DNA of 64,000 bases from Ewingella americana (GCF_006438725.1 NZ_RCZD01000001.1:496001-560000), one strand, 5' to 3'; positions 10,354 through 20,696 are shown, counted from the stretch's first letter. Notes: generated by a model from the sequence alone, not told the origin. Numbers and translations are program-made.

Positions 10354-11364
10354 TTAGATATGAGTGACAATATCCTTAATCAAACGCGGTCCGTGATAGA
10401 TAAAGCCGGAATAGATTTGAATTAACGAGGCACCGGCTGCCATTTTTTCCCGTGCGGCGGTTAATGAATCTATCCCCCCAACACCAATAATAGGCAACTG
10501 GCCTTTAAGTTCATCAGAGAGCATACGGATGATTTCCGTACTGCGCAGTTGAACGGGACGTCCACTTAACCCGCCGGTCTGCTCACAATAATTAAGCCCC
10601 TGGATCAGTTTACGATCCAAGGTGGTATTGGTGGCAATCACGCCATCCATATTATGGCGAACTAAACTGTCGGCTATTTGGATCAATTCTTCATGAGAAA
10701 GATCCGGCGCGATCTTCACCGCAACAGGAACATATTTTTGATGCCGCTGCTGCAATTCGAGCTGCTTATTTTTGATCGCTGCCAGCAAATCATCCAGCGC
10801 CTCACCGTACTGCAAAGAACGTAATCCCGGTGTATTTGGCGAGGAAATATTGACGGCGATATAACCGGCATAAGGATAGATTTTATCCATGCAGGTCAGA
10901 TAATCATCTTTGCCGTTCTCGACTGGCGTGTCTTTATTCTTGCCGATATTAATGCCGAGAATTCCGCCAAAGTGTGAACGCTTCACATTGTTGACCAGAT
11001 TATCTACACCACGGTTATTGAAACCCATGCGGTTAATCAGACCTTGTGCTTCAACAATACGGAACAAGCGCGGCTTATCATTACCGTCCTGCGCACGCGG
11101 CGTCACTGTACCGACTTCCACAAAACCAAAACCCATCGCACCGAAGGCATCAATGCAATCACCGTCTTTATCCAGACCGGCGGCAAGACCTAATGGGTTT
11201 TTAAATGACAGCCCCATACAACTGACCGGTTTGGTCGGCACGGACTGGCGGATGAGAAATTCAAACGGCGAACCAGAAATACGGCTCAGTTGGCGGAAAG
11301 TAAGTTCGTGCGCGCGCTCAGGGTCGAGCTGAAACAGTGCTTTCCTGACAAGAGGATAAAACAT
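10354..11364 (-). CDS. pyrD: Dihydroorotate dehydrogenase (quinone), class 2
   Basis: This 336-residue enzyme oxidises dihydroorotate to orotate in pyrimidine synthesis, passing electrons through FMN to quinone at the inner membrane. The N-terminal amphipathic region [21 protein letters not shown] is the class 2 membrane and quinone site. [11 protein letters not shown] carries the catalytic Ser, and the C-terminal [21 protein letters not shown] region binds the FMN phosphate. The start is the ATG at 11364, behind an AGGAG; the 13 upstream in-frame codons are not conserved. The predicted transcript starts in a CCCCG run, and a small CCCG/CGGG hairpin can form before the ribosome binding site. 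This recalls the pyrimidine-sensitive start-site switch of E. coli pyrD, which is inference here. Confidence 0.97.
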   Translation of the reverse strand: MFYPLVRKALFQLDPERAHELTFRQLSRISGSPFEFLIRQSVPTKPVSCMGLSFKNPLGLAAGLDKDGDCIDAFGAMGFGFVEVGTVTPRAQDGNDKPRLFRIVEAQGLINRMGFNNRGVDNLVNNVKRSHFGGILGINIGKNKDTPVENGKDDYLTCMDKIYPYAGYIAVNISSPNTPGLRSLQYGEALDDLLAAIKNKQLELQQRHQKYVPVAVKIAPDLSHEELIQIADSLVRHNMDGVIATNTTLDRKLIQGLNYCEQTGGLSGRPVQLRSTEIIRMLSDELKGQLPIIGVGGIDSLTAAREKMAAGASLIQIYSGFIYHGPRLIKDIVTHI

Positions 11365-11401
11365 GAAGACTCCTGGATTCCCGGTGGCTAGACGGGGCGA
11401 C

Positions 11402-11440
11402 ATTATCGACTAAGCGCCGCATAAAGGGAAACGATTCACG
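11402..11440 (-). promoter_or_regulatory. Putative pyrD promoter with PurR-like operator
   Basis: On the minus strand, GATAAT (11407-11402) is a good -10 element and TTCCCT (11430-11425), 17 bases upstream, a poor -35. An imperfect PurR-type palindrome, AGGGAAACGATTCACG (11425-11440), covers the -35, which would repress the promoter. Eight of the eleven fixed PurR consensus positions match. PurR control of pyrD is known in E. coli; the assignment here is from the sequence only. Confidence 0.4.
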
Positions 11441-11655
11441 GCTAAAAACTGACTTCTGCGCAATCGATACCCTTTTATTCACTTCCACTTTACCTTTTCA
11501 TTACTTTTAAGCCATAAATTCCCGGCTATAGCCGCTTTTTCACTATTCATTTCTAAAATTTAGATTTCCAGTCCCCTGCCCACGCCTGTTAGCTTTAAAT
11601 CACTTCGTTAAACAAAATGATGAATCTAGAACTTTAAGTTATAAGGAATGGTGTG
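11441..11655. other. Upstream region of the ssu operon
   Basis: This A/T-rich stretch between divergent pyrD and ssuE must hold the ssu promoter. A short dyad CGGCTATAGCCG at 11523-11534, followed by a T-run, is visible. In E. coli the operon needs the LysR-type activators CysB and Cbl. Their sites are degenerate, and I cannot place them with confidence. Confidence 0.4.
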
Positions 11656-12237
11656 ATGATACGCGTTATCTCTTTGGCAGGCAGTCCACGGCAACCCTCC
11701 CGATCTTCAGCATTACTGGCGTTGAGCCATCGCTGGCTGACGTCACGTGGCGTAGAAGTGATCTCTTATGGCCTGCAGGATTTCTCAGCAGAAGATTTAC
11801 TGTTCGCTAATTTCGCCAGTCCTCAGTTGAAAAAATTGACCGCGCAACTTGCCGAAGCCGATGGGTTGATCGTCGCCACACCGGTTTATAAGGCGTCATT
11901 TTCCGGGGCGCTGAAAACCCTGCTGGATCTTTTACCCGAACGTGCGCTGGACCATAAAGTGGTACTGCCTCTGGCAACCGCTGGGTCGATTGGCCACATG
12001 CTGGCAGTGGACTACGCGCTAAAACCCGTACTGGCTTCTTTGAAAGCACAGGAGGTTTTGCAGGGCGTATTTGCCGATGACAGTCTGATCAGTGATTACC
12101 AGACCTTTCCGGCCACGCTGGAACCCGCGTTGAGCGAACGACTGGAAGAGTCTCTGGAGAATTTCTATCTGGCGCTGAGCCGCCGCCGTCCGCTTCCCCG
12201 CCCTGCCACCCAAACCGCCGTGACCCTGCGGGTCTGA
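11656..12237 (+). CDS. ssuE: NADPH-dependent FMN reductase SsuE
   Basis: First gene of ssuEADCB, 193 residues. SsuE reduces FMN with NAD(P)H and hands FMNH2 to the monooxygenase SsuD. It has the flavodoxin-like fold: [15 protein letters not shown] is the FMN-phosphate loop, and [21 protein letters not shown] is the conserved flavin-binding and tetramerisation helix. I chose the ATG at 11656, eight bases after an AAGGA; an in-frame GTG three bases earlier is possible but less well spaced. The ssuA start follows 20 bases after the stop. The C-terminal 15 residues ([14 protein letters not shown]) are basic and proline-rich, unlike E. coli. Confidence 0.95.
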   Translation: MIRVISLAGSPRQPSRSSALLALSHRWLTSRGVEVISYGLQDFSAEDLLFANFASPQLKKLTAQLAEADGLIVATPVYKASFSGALKTLLDLLPERALDHKVVLPLATAGSIGHMLAVDYALKPVLASLKAQEVLQGVFADDSLISDYQTFPATLEPALSERLEESLENFYLALSRRRPLPRPATQTAVTLRV

Positions 12238-12257
12238 CAGGCCAGAAGAGGAATAGA

Positions 12258-13235
12258 ATGATGAGGTTACCGCTCTCTCTGTTACGCCACCTGCCGTTAA
12301 TGGCCGGGCTACTGGTCACGCTTTCGTTCAGCACGCAAGCAGCCACTTCGCAGGAAAAAGCCCCGGCGGAATTTCGCATCGCTTATCAAAAAGGCTCTGT
12401 CGGACTGGTGCTGGCGAAGTCCCATCAATTGCTGGAAAAACGCTTTCCTGATACCAAAATCAGCTGGGTAGAATTCCCTGCCGGCCCGCAAATTCTGGAA
12501 GCACTGAACGTCGGCAGTATTGATCTCGGCGGCACGGGTGATCTTCCCCCACTGTTTGCGCAGGCTGCCGGGGCCGACCTGCTCTATGTTGGCTCTGAAC
12601 CGCCGAAGCCGAAAGCCGAAGTGATTCTGGTTGATAACGACAGCCCAATCAAAACCGTCGCCGATCTTAAAGGTCATAAAGTGGCGTTTCAGAAAGGCTC
12701 CAGCTCACACAATCTGTTATTACGCGCCCTGCAACAGGCCGGTCTGAAGTTCACCGATATCAAACCGATTTACCTGACACCGGCTGACGCACGCGCTGCC
12801 TTCCAGCAGCATGACGTTGATGCCTGGGCGATTTGGGATCCCTATTACTCCGCCGCGAAACTGCAAGGCAATGTGCGCGTATTGATTGATGGCAGCACGC
12901 TGAATCAGACCGGTTCGTTCTATCTGGCACCGAAGACATATACCGAGGCCAACCCGCAGTTCATTCATCAGGTTCTGGCTGTGCTGACTGAAGCCAATGC
13001 GCTGGTCAAAACCGAGCGGGTGCAAAGTATCCAGCTGCTTGCCAAAGCCATGGGCCTGCCGGAAGACGTGATTGCCAGCTACCTGGATCATCTACCCGAT
13101 TCCCCTATTACGCCGGTAGACGAACGTACGGAAAAAGCCCAGCAGGCGACAGCGGACCTGTTTTATCAGAATCATATTTTACCCAAACCGGTCGATATTA
13201 AAGACCGCATCTGGCATGACCGCGCTGCGCAATAG
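12258..13235 (+). CDS. ssuA: Aliphatic sulfonate-binding periplasmic protein SsuA
   Basis: A 325-residue substrate-binding protein of the SsuABC importer, which captures alkanesulfonates in the periplasm. The N-terminus MMRLPLSLLRHLPLMAGLL with a following hydrophobic core is a Sec signal peptide, cleaved near STQAA. The mature part has the NMT1/taurine-binding fold: RIAYQKGSVGLVLAKS, GSIDLGGTGDLPPLFAQAAG and AFQKGSSSHNLLLRAL match SsuA proteins. Two ATG codons in tandem are possible starts; AGAGGA lies upstream. A strong hairpin lies between this gene and ssuD (separate entry), so the binding protein may be made in excess over the downstream genes. Confidence 0.95.
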   Translation: MMRLPLSLLRHLPLMAGLLVTLSFSTQAATSQEKAPAEFRIAYQKGSVGLVLAKSHQLLEKRFPDTKISWVEFPAGPQILEALNVGSIDLGGTGDLPPLFAQAAGADLLYVGSEPPKPKAEVILVDNDSPIKTVADLKGHKVAFQKGSSSHNLLLRALQQAGLKFTDIKPIYLTPADARAAFQQHDVDAWAIWDPYYSAAKLQGNVRVLIDGSTLNQTGSFYLAPKTYTEANPQFIHQVLAVLTEANALVKTERVQSIQLLAKAMGLPEDVIASYLDHLPDSPITPVDERTEKAQQATADLFYQNHILPKPVDIKDRIWHDRAAQ

Positions 13236-13261
13236 TCAGCACCGATCTCTCTATAACAACG

Positions 13262-13285
13262 GCCGCCGCTGATAGAAGCGGCGGC
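13262..13285 (+). other. Intra-operon hairpin between ssuA and ssuD
   Basis: A perfect eight-base-pair G/C stem, GCCGCCGC / GCGGCGGC, has an eight-base loop. No T-run follows, so it is not a classic terminator. It sits 26 bases after the ssuA stop and 23 bases before the ssuD start, where an RNA stabiliser or ribonuclease barrier would act. Confidence 0.7.
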
Positions 13286-13308
13286 ATCGACGACAGAGGA
13301 GTTATCAC

Positions 13309-14463
13309 ATGAGTCTGAACGTTTTCTGGTTTCTGCCCACTCACGGCGATGGACGTTATCTCGGTACCGACAAAGATGCCCGCACCGTTGATCTCAGCTA
13401 TTTGCAACAAATCGCCCAAGCGGCGGACCGTCTTGGTTTTGGTGGCGTGCTGCTGCCGACTGGCCGCTCCTGCGAAGACTCCTGGCTGGTAGCCGCATCG
13501 CTGATTTCCGTCACTCAGCGTCTGAAGTTTTTGGTGGCGCTACGGCCGGGGATTATCTCCCCGACGCTGGCGGCGCGTCAGGCTGCGACGCTGGACCGGC
13601 TTTCCGGCGGTCGCGCTCTGTTTAATCTGGTGACCGGCGGTGATCCTGCCGAACTGGCGGCCGAAGGATTGCACCTCAATCATAAAGAGCGTTATGAGGC
13701 CTCGGCGGAGTTTACCCGTATCTGGCGGCAAGTGCTGGAAGGCGAAACCGTCGATTATGAAGGCAAACACATACAAGTGAAAGGCGCCAGCCTGATGCAC
13801 CCGCCAGTACAACAGCCGCGCCCGCCGCTCTATTTTGGCGGATCTTCGGACGAAGCACAGGACCTTGCCGCTGAACAGGTCGAGCTCTATCTGACCTGGG
13901 GCGAGCCGCCGCATTTGGTGAAAGAAAAAATTGAGCAGGTCCGCGCTAAAGCGGCAGCCCACGGGCGCAGCGTGCGCTTTGGCATTCGTCTACACGTGAT
14001 AGTGCGTGAAACGAATGAAGAAGCCTGGCTGGCCGCGAACCGACTGATTGCCAATCTGGATGATGCAACCATTCAAAAAGCGCAGGCGGCGTTTGCCAGA
14101 ACCGACTCGGTTGGCCAGCATCGCATGGCTGCCCTGCACGGCGGTAACCGCGACAAACTGGAAATCAGCCCAAATCTGTGGGCGGGTGTGGGCCTGGTGC
14201 GCAGCGGCGCAGGCACCGCACTGGTCGGCGATGGGCCAACCGTGGCGGCCCGCATGCAGGAATATGCCGATTTGGGGATCGATACCTTTATCTTCTCAGG
14301 TTATCCACACCTCGAAGAAGCCTACCGCGTCAGCGAATTGCTGTTCCCGCATCTGGATCTGGCGACAGCCGATCAGGACACCACGGTGAAACGCGCCATT
14401 GAAGCGCGCGGTGAACTGGTGGCACATGATTTCGCACCTCAGCGCTCTGCCGCTCAACACTGA
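13309..14463 (+). CDS. ssuD: FMNH2-dependent alkanesulfonate monooxygenase SsuD
   Basis: This 384-residue enzyme of the bacterial luciferase-like family cleaves the C-S bond of C2-C10 alkanesulfonates, releasing sulfite and the aldehyde. It uses FMNH2 from SsuE and oxygen. The TIM-barrel motifs [14 protein letters not shown] at the N-terminus, [34 protein letters not shown] and the C-terminal [14 protein letters not shown] match SsuD. A conserved Cys near residue 54 (GRSCEDSW) corresponds to the active-site cysteine of E. coli SsuD. Its ATG follows an AGAGGAG. The stop is ten bases before the ssuC start. The length is close to the E. coli protein (381). Confidence 0.97.
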   Translation: MSLNVFWFLPTHGDGRYLGTDKDARTVDLSYLQQIAQAADRLGFGGVLLPTGRSCEDSWLVAASLISVTQRLKFLVALRPGIISPTLAARQAATLDRLSGGRALFNLVTGGDPAELAAEGLHLNHKERYEASAEFTRIWRQVLEGETVDYEGKHIQVKGASLMHPPVQQPRPPLYFGGSSDEAQDLAAEQVELYLTWGEPPHLVKEKIEQVRAKAAAHGRSVRFGIRLHVIVRETNEEAWLAANRLIANLDDATIQKAQAAFARTDSVGQHRMAALHGGNRDKLEISPNLWAGVGLVRSGAGTALVGDGPTVAARMQEYADLGIDTFIFSGYPHLEEAYRVSELLFPHLDLATADQDTTVKRAIEARGELVAHDFAPQRSAAQH

Positions 14464-14473
14464 GGAGTCCAAC

Positions 14474-15265
14474 ATGCATGCATCGCAACGCTGGCTGGAT
14501 CGTGTATTGCCTTGGATTTTACCGTTCGCTCTGATTGGTGGCTGGCAGCTGGCGGTAGAAGCCGGGTGGCTGTCGAACCGAATTCTTCCCGCGCCGAGCG
14601 CTGTGGTGGAGGCGTTCTGGACGCTGGCGAAAAGCGGTGACCTGTGGCAAAACCTGAAAATCAGTACGTTCCGTGCACTGGTCGGTTTCGCCCTCGGTGG
14701 CAGTCTGGGCCTGCTGCTGGGCTTTATTACCGGTCTGTCACGCTGGGGCGAACGTCTGCTCGACAGCTCGTTACAGATGCTGCGCAACATTCCCCATCTG
14801 GCGCTGATCCCGTTGGTGATTTTATGGTTTGGCATTGATGAATCCGCCAAAATTTTCCTGGTGGCCCTCGGCACATTGTTCCCAATTTACCTCAACACCT
14901 ATCACGGCATTCGCAATATCGATCGTGGCCTGCTAGAGATGGCACGCAGCTACGGGTTGTCCGGTTTCCCACTGTTTATACAGGTGGTTTTACCGGGTGC
15001 CCTGCCCTCAATCATGGCCGGCGTGCGCTTCGCGCTGGGATTTATGTGGCTGACGCTGATCGTTGCAGAAACCATTTCGGCCAACTCCGGTATCGGTTAT
15101 CTGGCAATGAACGCCCGTGAATTCTTGCAAACCGATGTGGTCGTGGTCGCTATTGTACTGTACGCCATTCTCGGCAAACTGGCCGACCTGCTGGCCCGCG
15201 CGCTGGAGAGCGTCTGGCTACGCTGGCACCCGGCTTATCAGAAGAAACAAGGAGACGCCGCATGA
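14474..15265 (+). CDS. ssuC: Aliphatic sulfonate ABC transporter permease SsuC
   Basis: This 263-residue inner-membrane permease has about six transmembrane helices. The cytoplasmic EAA loop reads [20 protein letters not shown], which contacts the ATPase SsuB. The conserved start [20 protein letters not shown] places the ATG at 14474, behind GAGGAG; the frame is open 25 codons further upstream into ssuD, but that part is not conserved. It overlaps ssuB by four bases (ATGA), a sign of translational coupling. The substrates are alkanesulfonates delivered by SsuA. Confidence 0.96.
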   Translation: MHASQRWLDRVLPWILPFALIGGWQLAVEAGWLSNRILPAPSAVVEAFWTLAKSGDLWQNLKISTFRALVGFALGGSLGLLLGFITGLSRWGERLLDSSLQMLRNIPHLALIPLVILWFGIDESAKIFLVALGTLFPIYLNTYHGIRNIDRGLLEMARSYGLSGFPLFIQVVLPGALPSIMAGVRFALGFMWLTLIVAETISANSGIGYLAMNAREFLQTDVVVVAIVLYAILGKLADLLARALESVWLRWHPAYQKKQGDAA

Positions 15266-16044
15266 GCAACACGGCTCGTATTCCACAAGGCACGCCGGTT
15301 ACGCTGACAGGTATCAGCAAGAAATATGGCAACCGCACGGTGTTAAATGACATTAATCTGCGCATTTCTCCCGGACAGTTTGTGGCGGTGGTCGGCCGCA
15401 GCGGTTGTGGCAAAAGTACCTTGTTGCGCCTGCTGGCCGGGCTGGAGAGTACCACGCACGGGGAAATGCGCAGCGGCAGCGCACCGCTCAGTCAGGTGCG
15501 GGATGACACGCGGCTGATGTTTCAGGATGACCGCCTGCTGCCATGGAAAAAGGTCATTGATAATGTCGGTCTCGGCCTGAAAGGTCAGTGGCGCGAGGCA
15601 GCGCAGGCAGCCCTGGAAGAGGTCGGGCTGGCCGACCGTGCCAACGACTGGCCTTCGGCGTTATCCGGTGGGCAAAAACAGCGTGTCGCCCTGGCCCGTG
15701 CACTGATCCACCGCCCCCGCCTGCTCTTACTGGATGAACCTCTGGGTGCGCTCGACGCGTTGACGCGCATCGAGATGCAGGGATTGATCGAACGTTTATG
15801 GCAGCAGCATGATTTTACCGTGTTGCTGGTTACCCATGACGTCAGCGAAGCTGTCACTGTCGCCGATCGGGTAATTTTGATTGAACAGGGCCAGGTTGGT
15901 CTGGATTTACAGATTGATTTGCCCCGCCCACGGCGCAAAGGATCTGCCCGCCTGGCGGAGCTGGAAGCCGAAGTCCTGGAGCGTGTTCTGACACCGCAAC
16001 CGTCCCAAACGGGGACGCAGGAAGCCAAACGCGCGCAGAGTTAG
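15262..16044 (+). CDS. ssuB: Aliphatic sulfonate ABC transporter ATPase SsuB
   Basis: This 260-residue ATPase energises sulfonate import. Walker A is GRSGCGKST, the Q-loop is in [14 protein letters not shown], the signature is [15 protein letters not shown], Walker B is [12 protein letters not shown] and the switch is THDVSEAV. These features, and the [13 protein letters not shown] segment after the Q-loop, are typical of the nitrate/sulfonate/taurine ATPase group. It is the last gene of ssuEADCB and is followed by a bidirectional terminator shared with convergent pepN. The C-terminal 25 residues (after [14 protein letters not shown]) are variable and polar. Confidence 0.96.
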   Translation: MSNTARIPQGTPVTLTGISKKYGNRTVLNDINLRISPGQFVAVVGRSGCGKSTLLRLLAGLESTTHGEMRSGSAPLSQVRDDTRLMFQDDRLLPWKKVIDNVGLGLKGQWREAAQAALEEVGLADRANDWPSALSGGQKQRVALARALIHRPRLLLLDEPLGALDALTRIEMQGLIERLWQQHDFTVLLVTHDVSEAVTVADRVILIEQGQVGLDLQIDLPRPRRKGSARLAELEAEVLERVLTPQPSQTGTQEAKRAQS

Positions 16045-16072
16045 TCATAAAGAACCATCAAGCCATGACGTA

Positions 16073-16099
16073 AAAAGGGCGATGTTTCCATCGCCCTTT
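16073..16099. terminator. Bidirectional terminator between ssuB and pepN
   Basis: The stem AAAGGGCGATG / CATCGCCCTTT has a four-base loop. On the minus strand it is followed by five T, so it is strongest for pepN; on the plus strand the T-run is short. Confidence 0.8.
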
Positions 16100-16123
16100 G
16101 GTTATTAATTATAACGCTGCTTA

Positions 16124-18739
16124 TTAAGCGTCTAACGCCTTACTGATCTTCTCGAACAGATCCCCTGACAGATTCTCCAGCCCTTTCAACTGCTCAAGCG
16201 CACTGCGCATCAACGTCTGACGGTTGGCGTCATAACGTTTCAGACGGATCAGCGGCTCAATCATTCGTGCTGCTACCTGCGGGTTACGGGTATTCAGATC
16301 GGTGAGCATTTCCACCAGGAACTGATAACCGCTGCCATCGGCGGCGTGGAATGCAGACGGGTTGGTCGAGGCAAAGGCGCCGATCAGCGATCGTACGCGG
16401 TTCGGGTTGCTCATGGTGAATGAACGGTGAGTCAGTAATGAACGGACTTTTTGCAATACATCCGCCGACGGGCTGGAGGCCTGCAAAATGAACCATTTAT
16501 CCATCACTAAACCGTCCTGATGCCAGCGCTCATCATAAGCCGCCATCAGCGCTTCACGGCACGGTAACTGGGCCGCAACGGCCGCAGACATCGCCGCCAG
16601 CGAGTCGGTCATGTTGTCCGCCTGCTCAAACTGGGCACGCACAATCTTGTCAGCCTGAGTCACATCACCAAACGCCAGATAACGCAGGCAGGTATTACGC
16701 AGTGCGCGCTTACCGATGTCCGCATGCACTACGCGGTACGCCGGCAGGCGATTTGCGTTGTACACCGCGAGGAACTCGTCAGCCATTTCGGTTGCCAGGC
16801 AACGGGTGATCGCCGCGTGCACCGCGCTGATCGCTTCCGGGTCGATAATATCGAACAGTTCCGCGATTTCGTTTTCAGACGGCAAGGTCAGGATCTGCGC
16901 GGCCAGGGCCGGATCAATCGTGTCATCCAGCAATACTGCGCGGAAAGCATCAGCCACGTGCAGCGGCAGTGACAGCGGTTGTTTCTGCTGATGACGCGCC
17001 ACATTGAGTTTGATGTAAATTGCCAGCAGACTTTGCGCCGAATCCCAGCGAGAGAAGTCATTGCGTGCATGCTTCATCAGGAAAGTGAGCTGATGATCGC
17101 CATATTTATAGTCCAACTTCACGGGTGCGGAGAATTCACGCAGCAAAGACGGCACCGGCTGATATTGCACATCTTCAAAGATGAAGGTCTGCTCAGCTTC
17201 GGTCACGTTCAGCACGTTGCTGACGATGCTGCCGTTTTGCTTGAGTGGGATCACATTGCCTTGCGGATCATACAGTTCGATATCCAGCGGAATATGCAAC
17301 GGCAGCTTTTCAGCCTGGTCGGCCGTCGGTGGCGTTTTCTGGCTGACGGTTAATGTGTACTGCTGTTTTTCCACGTCATAGTCATCACGTACGGTCAAAA
17401 TTGGCGTGCCTGACTGGCTGTACCAGCGACGGAACAGAGACAGGTCAACATTCGACGCATCTTCCATCGCCTGCACGAAGTCATCACAAGTGGCTGCGCT
17501 GCCATCATGACGTTCGAAATAGAGCTGAATACCGGCCTGGAACTTCTCTTCGCCCAGCAGGGTATGCAGCATGCGGATCACTTCTGAACCCTTTTCATAC
17601 ACCGTCAGGGTGTAGAAGTTGTTCATTTCGATCACTTTTTCAGGACGGATCGGGTGCGCCATCGGGCTTGCGTCTTCGGCGAACTGTGCGGAACGCATGA
17701 TGCGCACGTTATCAATGCGGTTTACCGAACGTGAGCCGAGGTCAGAACTGAACTCCTGATCGCGAAAAACCGTCAGTCCCTCTTTCAGGCTGAGCTGGAA
17801 CCAGTCGCGGCAAGTCACGCGGTTACCGGTCCAGTTATGGAAATATTCGTGGCCAATCACGGCTTCAATGCCCAGATAATCTTTATCCGTCGCCGTCTCC
17901 GCTTTTGCCAGCACATATTTAGAGTTAAAGACGTTCAGGCCTTTGTTTTCCATCGCGCCCATGTTGAAGAAATCAACGGCAACGATCATGAAGATATCGA
18001 GGTCATATTCCAGATTGAAACGGGTTTCGTCCCACTTCATCGACTGCTTCAGCGACGCCATTGCCCAGTCGGCGCGATCCAGATTGCCGCGGTCAACAAA
18101 CAGCTCCAGCGCCACATCGCGACCTGAGCGGGTTTTGAAGGAATCACGCAGCACATCAAAATCACCGGCCACCAGCGCAAACAGGTAGCAAGGTTTAGGG
18201 AACGGATCCTGCCACTTAATCCAATGTTTGCCGCCTTCCAGCTCGCCTGAATCAATACGGTTGCCGTTGGAGAGCAAGTAGGGATAACGCGCTTTGTCGG
18301 CCACAATGCGGGTCGAGAAACGTGCCAGAACGTCCGGGCGGTCCAGATAATAGGTAATGTGCTGGAAACCCTCGGCTTCACACTGGGTACACAACGCTTC
18401 ACCAGAGAGATAAAGCCCTTCCAGCGCGCTGTTTTTGGCCGGGTGGATTTCGTTGACGATGTGGAGTTCAAAGGCTTCCGGCAGGCGGTCAATGACCAGC
18501 GTTTTATCCGTCACCTGATAACTCGGCCAATCCTGGCCGTTGACTTTCAGGCTGATTAGCGTCAAGTCTTCGCCGTTAAGCACCAGCGAAGCGCCTTCTG
18601 CGCCCTGGCGTTTAATCTGGCTGACAGCGGTAACCACGGTAGTTTGCGCATCGAGTTCAAAATTGAGGTCGATATCGGTAATGGTATAGTCCGGGGCACG
18701 GTAATCGTGACGGAACTTGGCTTGTGGCAGTTGAGTCAT
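16124..18739 (-). CDS. pepN: Aminopeptidase N (M1 family)
   Basis: An 871-residue cytoplasmic zinc aminopeptidase with broad specificity for N-terminal residues, especially Ala, Lys and Arg. The M1 motifs are visible: the substrate-recognition GAMEN box (NMGAMENKGLN, near residue 260) and the zinc site HEYFHNWTGNRV with the third ligand Glu about 19 residues on (SLKEGLTVFRDQEFSSD). The C-terminal helical domain (about 545-871) is the DUF3458 region typical of bacterial PepN. Start MTQLPQAKFRHDYRAPDYT agrees with E. coli. It is divergent from pncB with a 447-base intergenic region, as in E. coli. Confidence 0.97.
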   Translation of the reverse strand: MTQLPQAKFRHDYRAPDYTITDIDLNFELDAQTTVVTAVSQIKRQGAEGASLVLNGEDLTLISLKVNGQDWPSYQVTDKTLVIDRLPEAFELHIVNEIHPAKNSALEGLYLSGEALCTQCEAEGFQHITYYLDRPDVLARFSTRIVADKARYPYLLSNGNRIDSGELEGGKHWIKWQDPFPKPCYLFALVAGDFDVLRDSFKTRSGRDVALELFVDRGNLDRADWAMASLKQSMKWDETRFNLEYDLDIFMIVAVDFFNMGAMENKGLNVFNSKYVLAKAETATDKDYLGIEAVIGHEYFHNWTGNRVTCRDWFQLSLKEGLTVFRDQEFSSDLGSRSVNRIDNVRIMRSAQFAEDASPMAHPIRPEKVIEMNNFYTLTVYEKGSEVIRMLHTLLGEEKFQAGIQLYFERHDGSAATCDDFVQAMEDASNVDLSLFRRWYSQSGTPILTVRDDYDVEKQQYTLTVSQKTPPTADQAEKLPLHIPLDIELYDPQGNVIPLKQNGSIVSNVLNVTEAEQTFIFEDVQYQPVPSLLREFSAPVKLDYKYGDHQLTFLMKHARNDFSRWDSAQSLLAIYIKLNVARHQQKQPLSLPLHVADAFRAVLLDDTIDPALAAQILTLPSENEIAELFDIIDPEAISAVHAAITRCLATEMADEFLAVYNANRLPAYRVVHADIGKRALRNTCLRYLAFGDVTQADKIVRAQFEQADNMTDSLAAMSAAVAAQLPCREALMAAYDERWHQDGLVMDKWFILQASSPSADVLQKVRSLLTHRSFTMSNPNRVRSLIGAFASTNPSAFHAADGSGYQFLVEMLTDLNTRNPQVAARMIEPLIRLKRYDANRQTLMRSALEQLKGLENLSGDLFEKISKALDA

Positions 18740-19186
18740 AAAAAACCTTTTAACGTTTTCGTTAGTGACGACGTCTGTTGCTCATCGTGGCTGGTCTGAG
18801 CACTCCGGCAGGAGAAACCTCAGCGACTTATAAAGCTTTCCTGAACTTTACCACAGGCACTTTAAATTCCCAGATTGTTGCAGGTTTGTGAGTCTGTTAG
18901 ACCACGTTTTGTTCAAAACGGAAACCCCAGCGACTGTGCAAACCAATTGTTAACAAAAAGATGCCATTTTGAAGACCAAAGCACGTTTAAGCCTCGACCC
19001 CTCTCGGACAATTATGATGTGATGAGGATTCTTTCGCAGGATATTACGGTATACTTCACAGACTTTGCTGTTTTATCCAGAATGCTTTTTTATCTGGAAT
19101 GGTTGGGTTTATGCGAACGGCCTCAATACGCTATGTCGAGGTTTTTGCCAGCCAGCCCTTTCTGACGAGGATGCTGTAAACGCGCT
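18740..19186. other. pepN-pncB divergent regulatory region
   Basis: This 447-base stretch holds no supported gene; a 96-codon frame inside it (18875-19165) has no recognisable product. Two dyads stand out: CGTTTTG-TT-CAAAACG at 18905-18920 (seven-base perfect arms) and TTGTTAACAA at 18947-18956. TATACT at 19050-19055 could be a -10 for pncB, though no good -35 is seen. The dyads look like operators, but I do not recognise the regulator. Confidence 0.45.
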
Positions 19187-20392
19187 ATGACTTCATACGC
19201 TTCCCCGATTTTGACTTCGCTGTTAGATACCGACGCTTATAAGCTGCATATGCAGCAAGCCGTCTTCCATCGCTATCATAATATTAGCGTCGTGGCAGAA
19301 TTCCGCTGCCGTGGTGACGAGCTGCTGGGCGAGTACGCCAGCGAAATACGCCAGCAAATCGAGATGATGAGCCAGTTGGCTCTGACTGATGATGAGTTCA
19401 CTTATCTCTCTGGATTGCCGTTTTTCAGCGCCGATTACCTCAATTGGCTGAAGACTTTCCGCTATAACCCTCAACAGGTTGTCGTATCTGACAGCGACGG
19501 TCATTTGCACGTGCGCATTTCAGGCCCATGGCGTGAAGTGATCATGTGGGAAGTACCGCTGCTGGCCGTGATCAGCGAGGTTGTACACCGTCACCGTTCT
19601 GCTCAGGTGACCACACAAATGGCGGTCGATCAACTGCGCAAGAATCTTGCACGTTTCAAACAGGAAACGTCTGACATCGATATCTCCCGCTTCCGCCTGA
19701 TGGACTTCGGCACACGCCGCCGTTTCTCCGGTGAAGTTCAGCACGCGATTGTCAGTACACTGAAAGCGGAATTCCCGTATCTGGTCGGCACCAGCAATTA
19801 TGATGTCGCCCGCAAATTACAGCTGTCACCTGTCGGAACCCAGGCGCATGAATGGTTTCAGGCTCATCAGCAAATCAGCCCGGTTCTGGCCAATAGTCAA
19901 CGCGCTGCGCTCCAGGCATGGTTGGATGAATATCCCGACCAACTGGGTATCGCGCTGACCGACTGCATAACGATGGATGCTTTCCTGCGCGATTTTGGCC
20001 CGACGTTTGCCAACGCCTACGACGGATTGCGCCATGATTCGGGGGATCCAGTTGAATGGGGCGAAAAAGCTATCGCGCACTATCAAAAACTCGGCATTGA
20101 CCCGATGAGCAAAACCTTAGTGTTCTCAGATAATCTGGATTTAGACAAAGCCTTGAGTCTTTATCGCCATTTCCACACCCGGGTGAATCTGGTGTTTGGG
20201 ATCGGTACGCGCCTGACCTGTAATATCCCTGGGGTCAATCCGCTGAATATCGTGATAAAACTGGTGCAATGTAATGGCAAACCGGTAGCGAAATTGTCTG
20301 ACAGCCCGGGGAAAACTATTTGTCAGGATAAAGCCTTCGTGAAAGCCTTACGTAAAGCCTTTGACCTGCCGCTGGTCAAGAAAGCCTCCTGA
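19187..20392 (+). CDS. pncB: Nicotinate phosphoribosyltransferase
   Basis: This 401-residue enzyme makes nicotinate mononucleotide from nicotinate and PRPP, with ATP-driven stimulation, in the NAD salvage pathway. Conserved parts are [19 protein letters not shown] at the N-terminus, [24 protein letters not shown], the segment [12 protein letters not shown] that holds the autophosphorylated His of the enterobacterial enzyme (near residue 220), and GLRHDSGDP. The length matches E. coli (400). It stands alone between pepN and asnS. In E. coli it is repressed by NadR; I do not see a clear NadR box. Confidence 0.97.
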   Translation: MTSYASPILTSLLDTDAYKLHMQQAVFHRYHNISVVAEFRCRGDELLGEYASEIRQQIEMMSQLALTDDEFTYLSGLPFFSADYLNWLKTFRYNPQQVVVSDSDGHLHVRISGPWREVIMWEVPLLAVISEVVHRHRSAQVTTQMAVDQLRKNLARFKQETSDIDISRFRLMDFGTRRRFSGEVQHAIVSTLKAEFPYLVGTSNYDVARKLQLSPVGTQAHEWFQAHQQISPVLANSQRAALQAWLDEYPDQLGIALTDCITMDAFLRDFGPTFANAYDGLRHDSGDPVEWGEKAIAHYQKLGIDPMSKTLVFSDNLDLDKALSLYRHFHTRVNLVFGIGTRLTCNIPGVNPLNIVIKLVQCNGKPVAKLSDSPGKTICQDKAFVKALRKAFDLPLVKKAS

Positions 20393-20696
20393 CCCTTACG
20401 ACTGTGTTTATTCTAAATGCAGGCGGTTTACCTCCCCCTTCCTGCCATCATCTTATCCAGATGACTTTTCCCACTCACTTTTTCCTCCTTTATATAAATA
20501 TTATTTAGATCTGCGAATTTCCGGTCAGTCACACGATAAATAGGGAGATCTATTGCTCTGCACAGACGAATGTTGTCCGGGCAAGGTGATTTCTGCTTGT
20601 GTCCTGAGAAAGGCTAAGTAACATAGCAAAATCCCTTTTTATAGGGGTCCGTTAGTTCTCAACTATCATCTGAACATATAAGAAAGAGAGAAATTT
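20393..20696 (+). other. pncB-asnS intergenic region
   Basis: This 304-base gene-free stretch must hold the asnS promoter. TTGTGT followed after 16 bases by TAACAT, upstream of the asnS leader, is a weak candidate. Two AGATCT sites about 40 bases apart have no evident meaning. I see no convincing terminator for pncB. Confidence 0.35.

Noticed and set aside
18875-19165. 96-codon frame in the pepN-pncB gap
   Set aside because: No ribosome binding site, no similarity that I recognise, and it spans the likely promoters and dyads.
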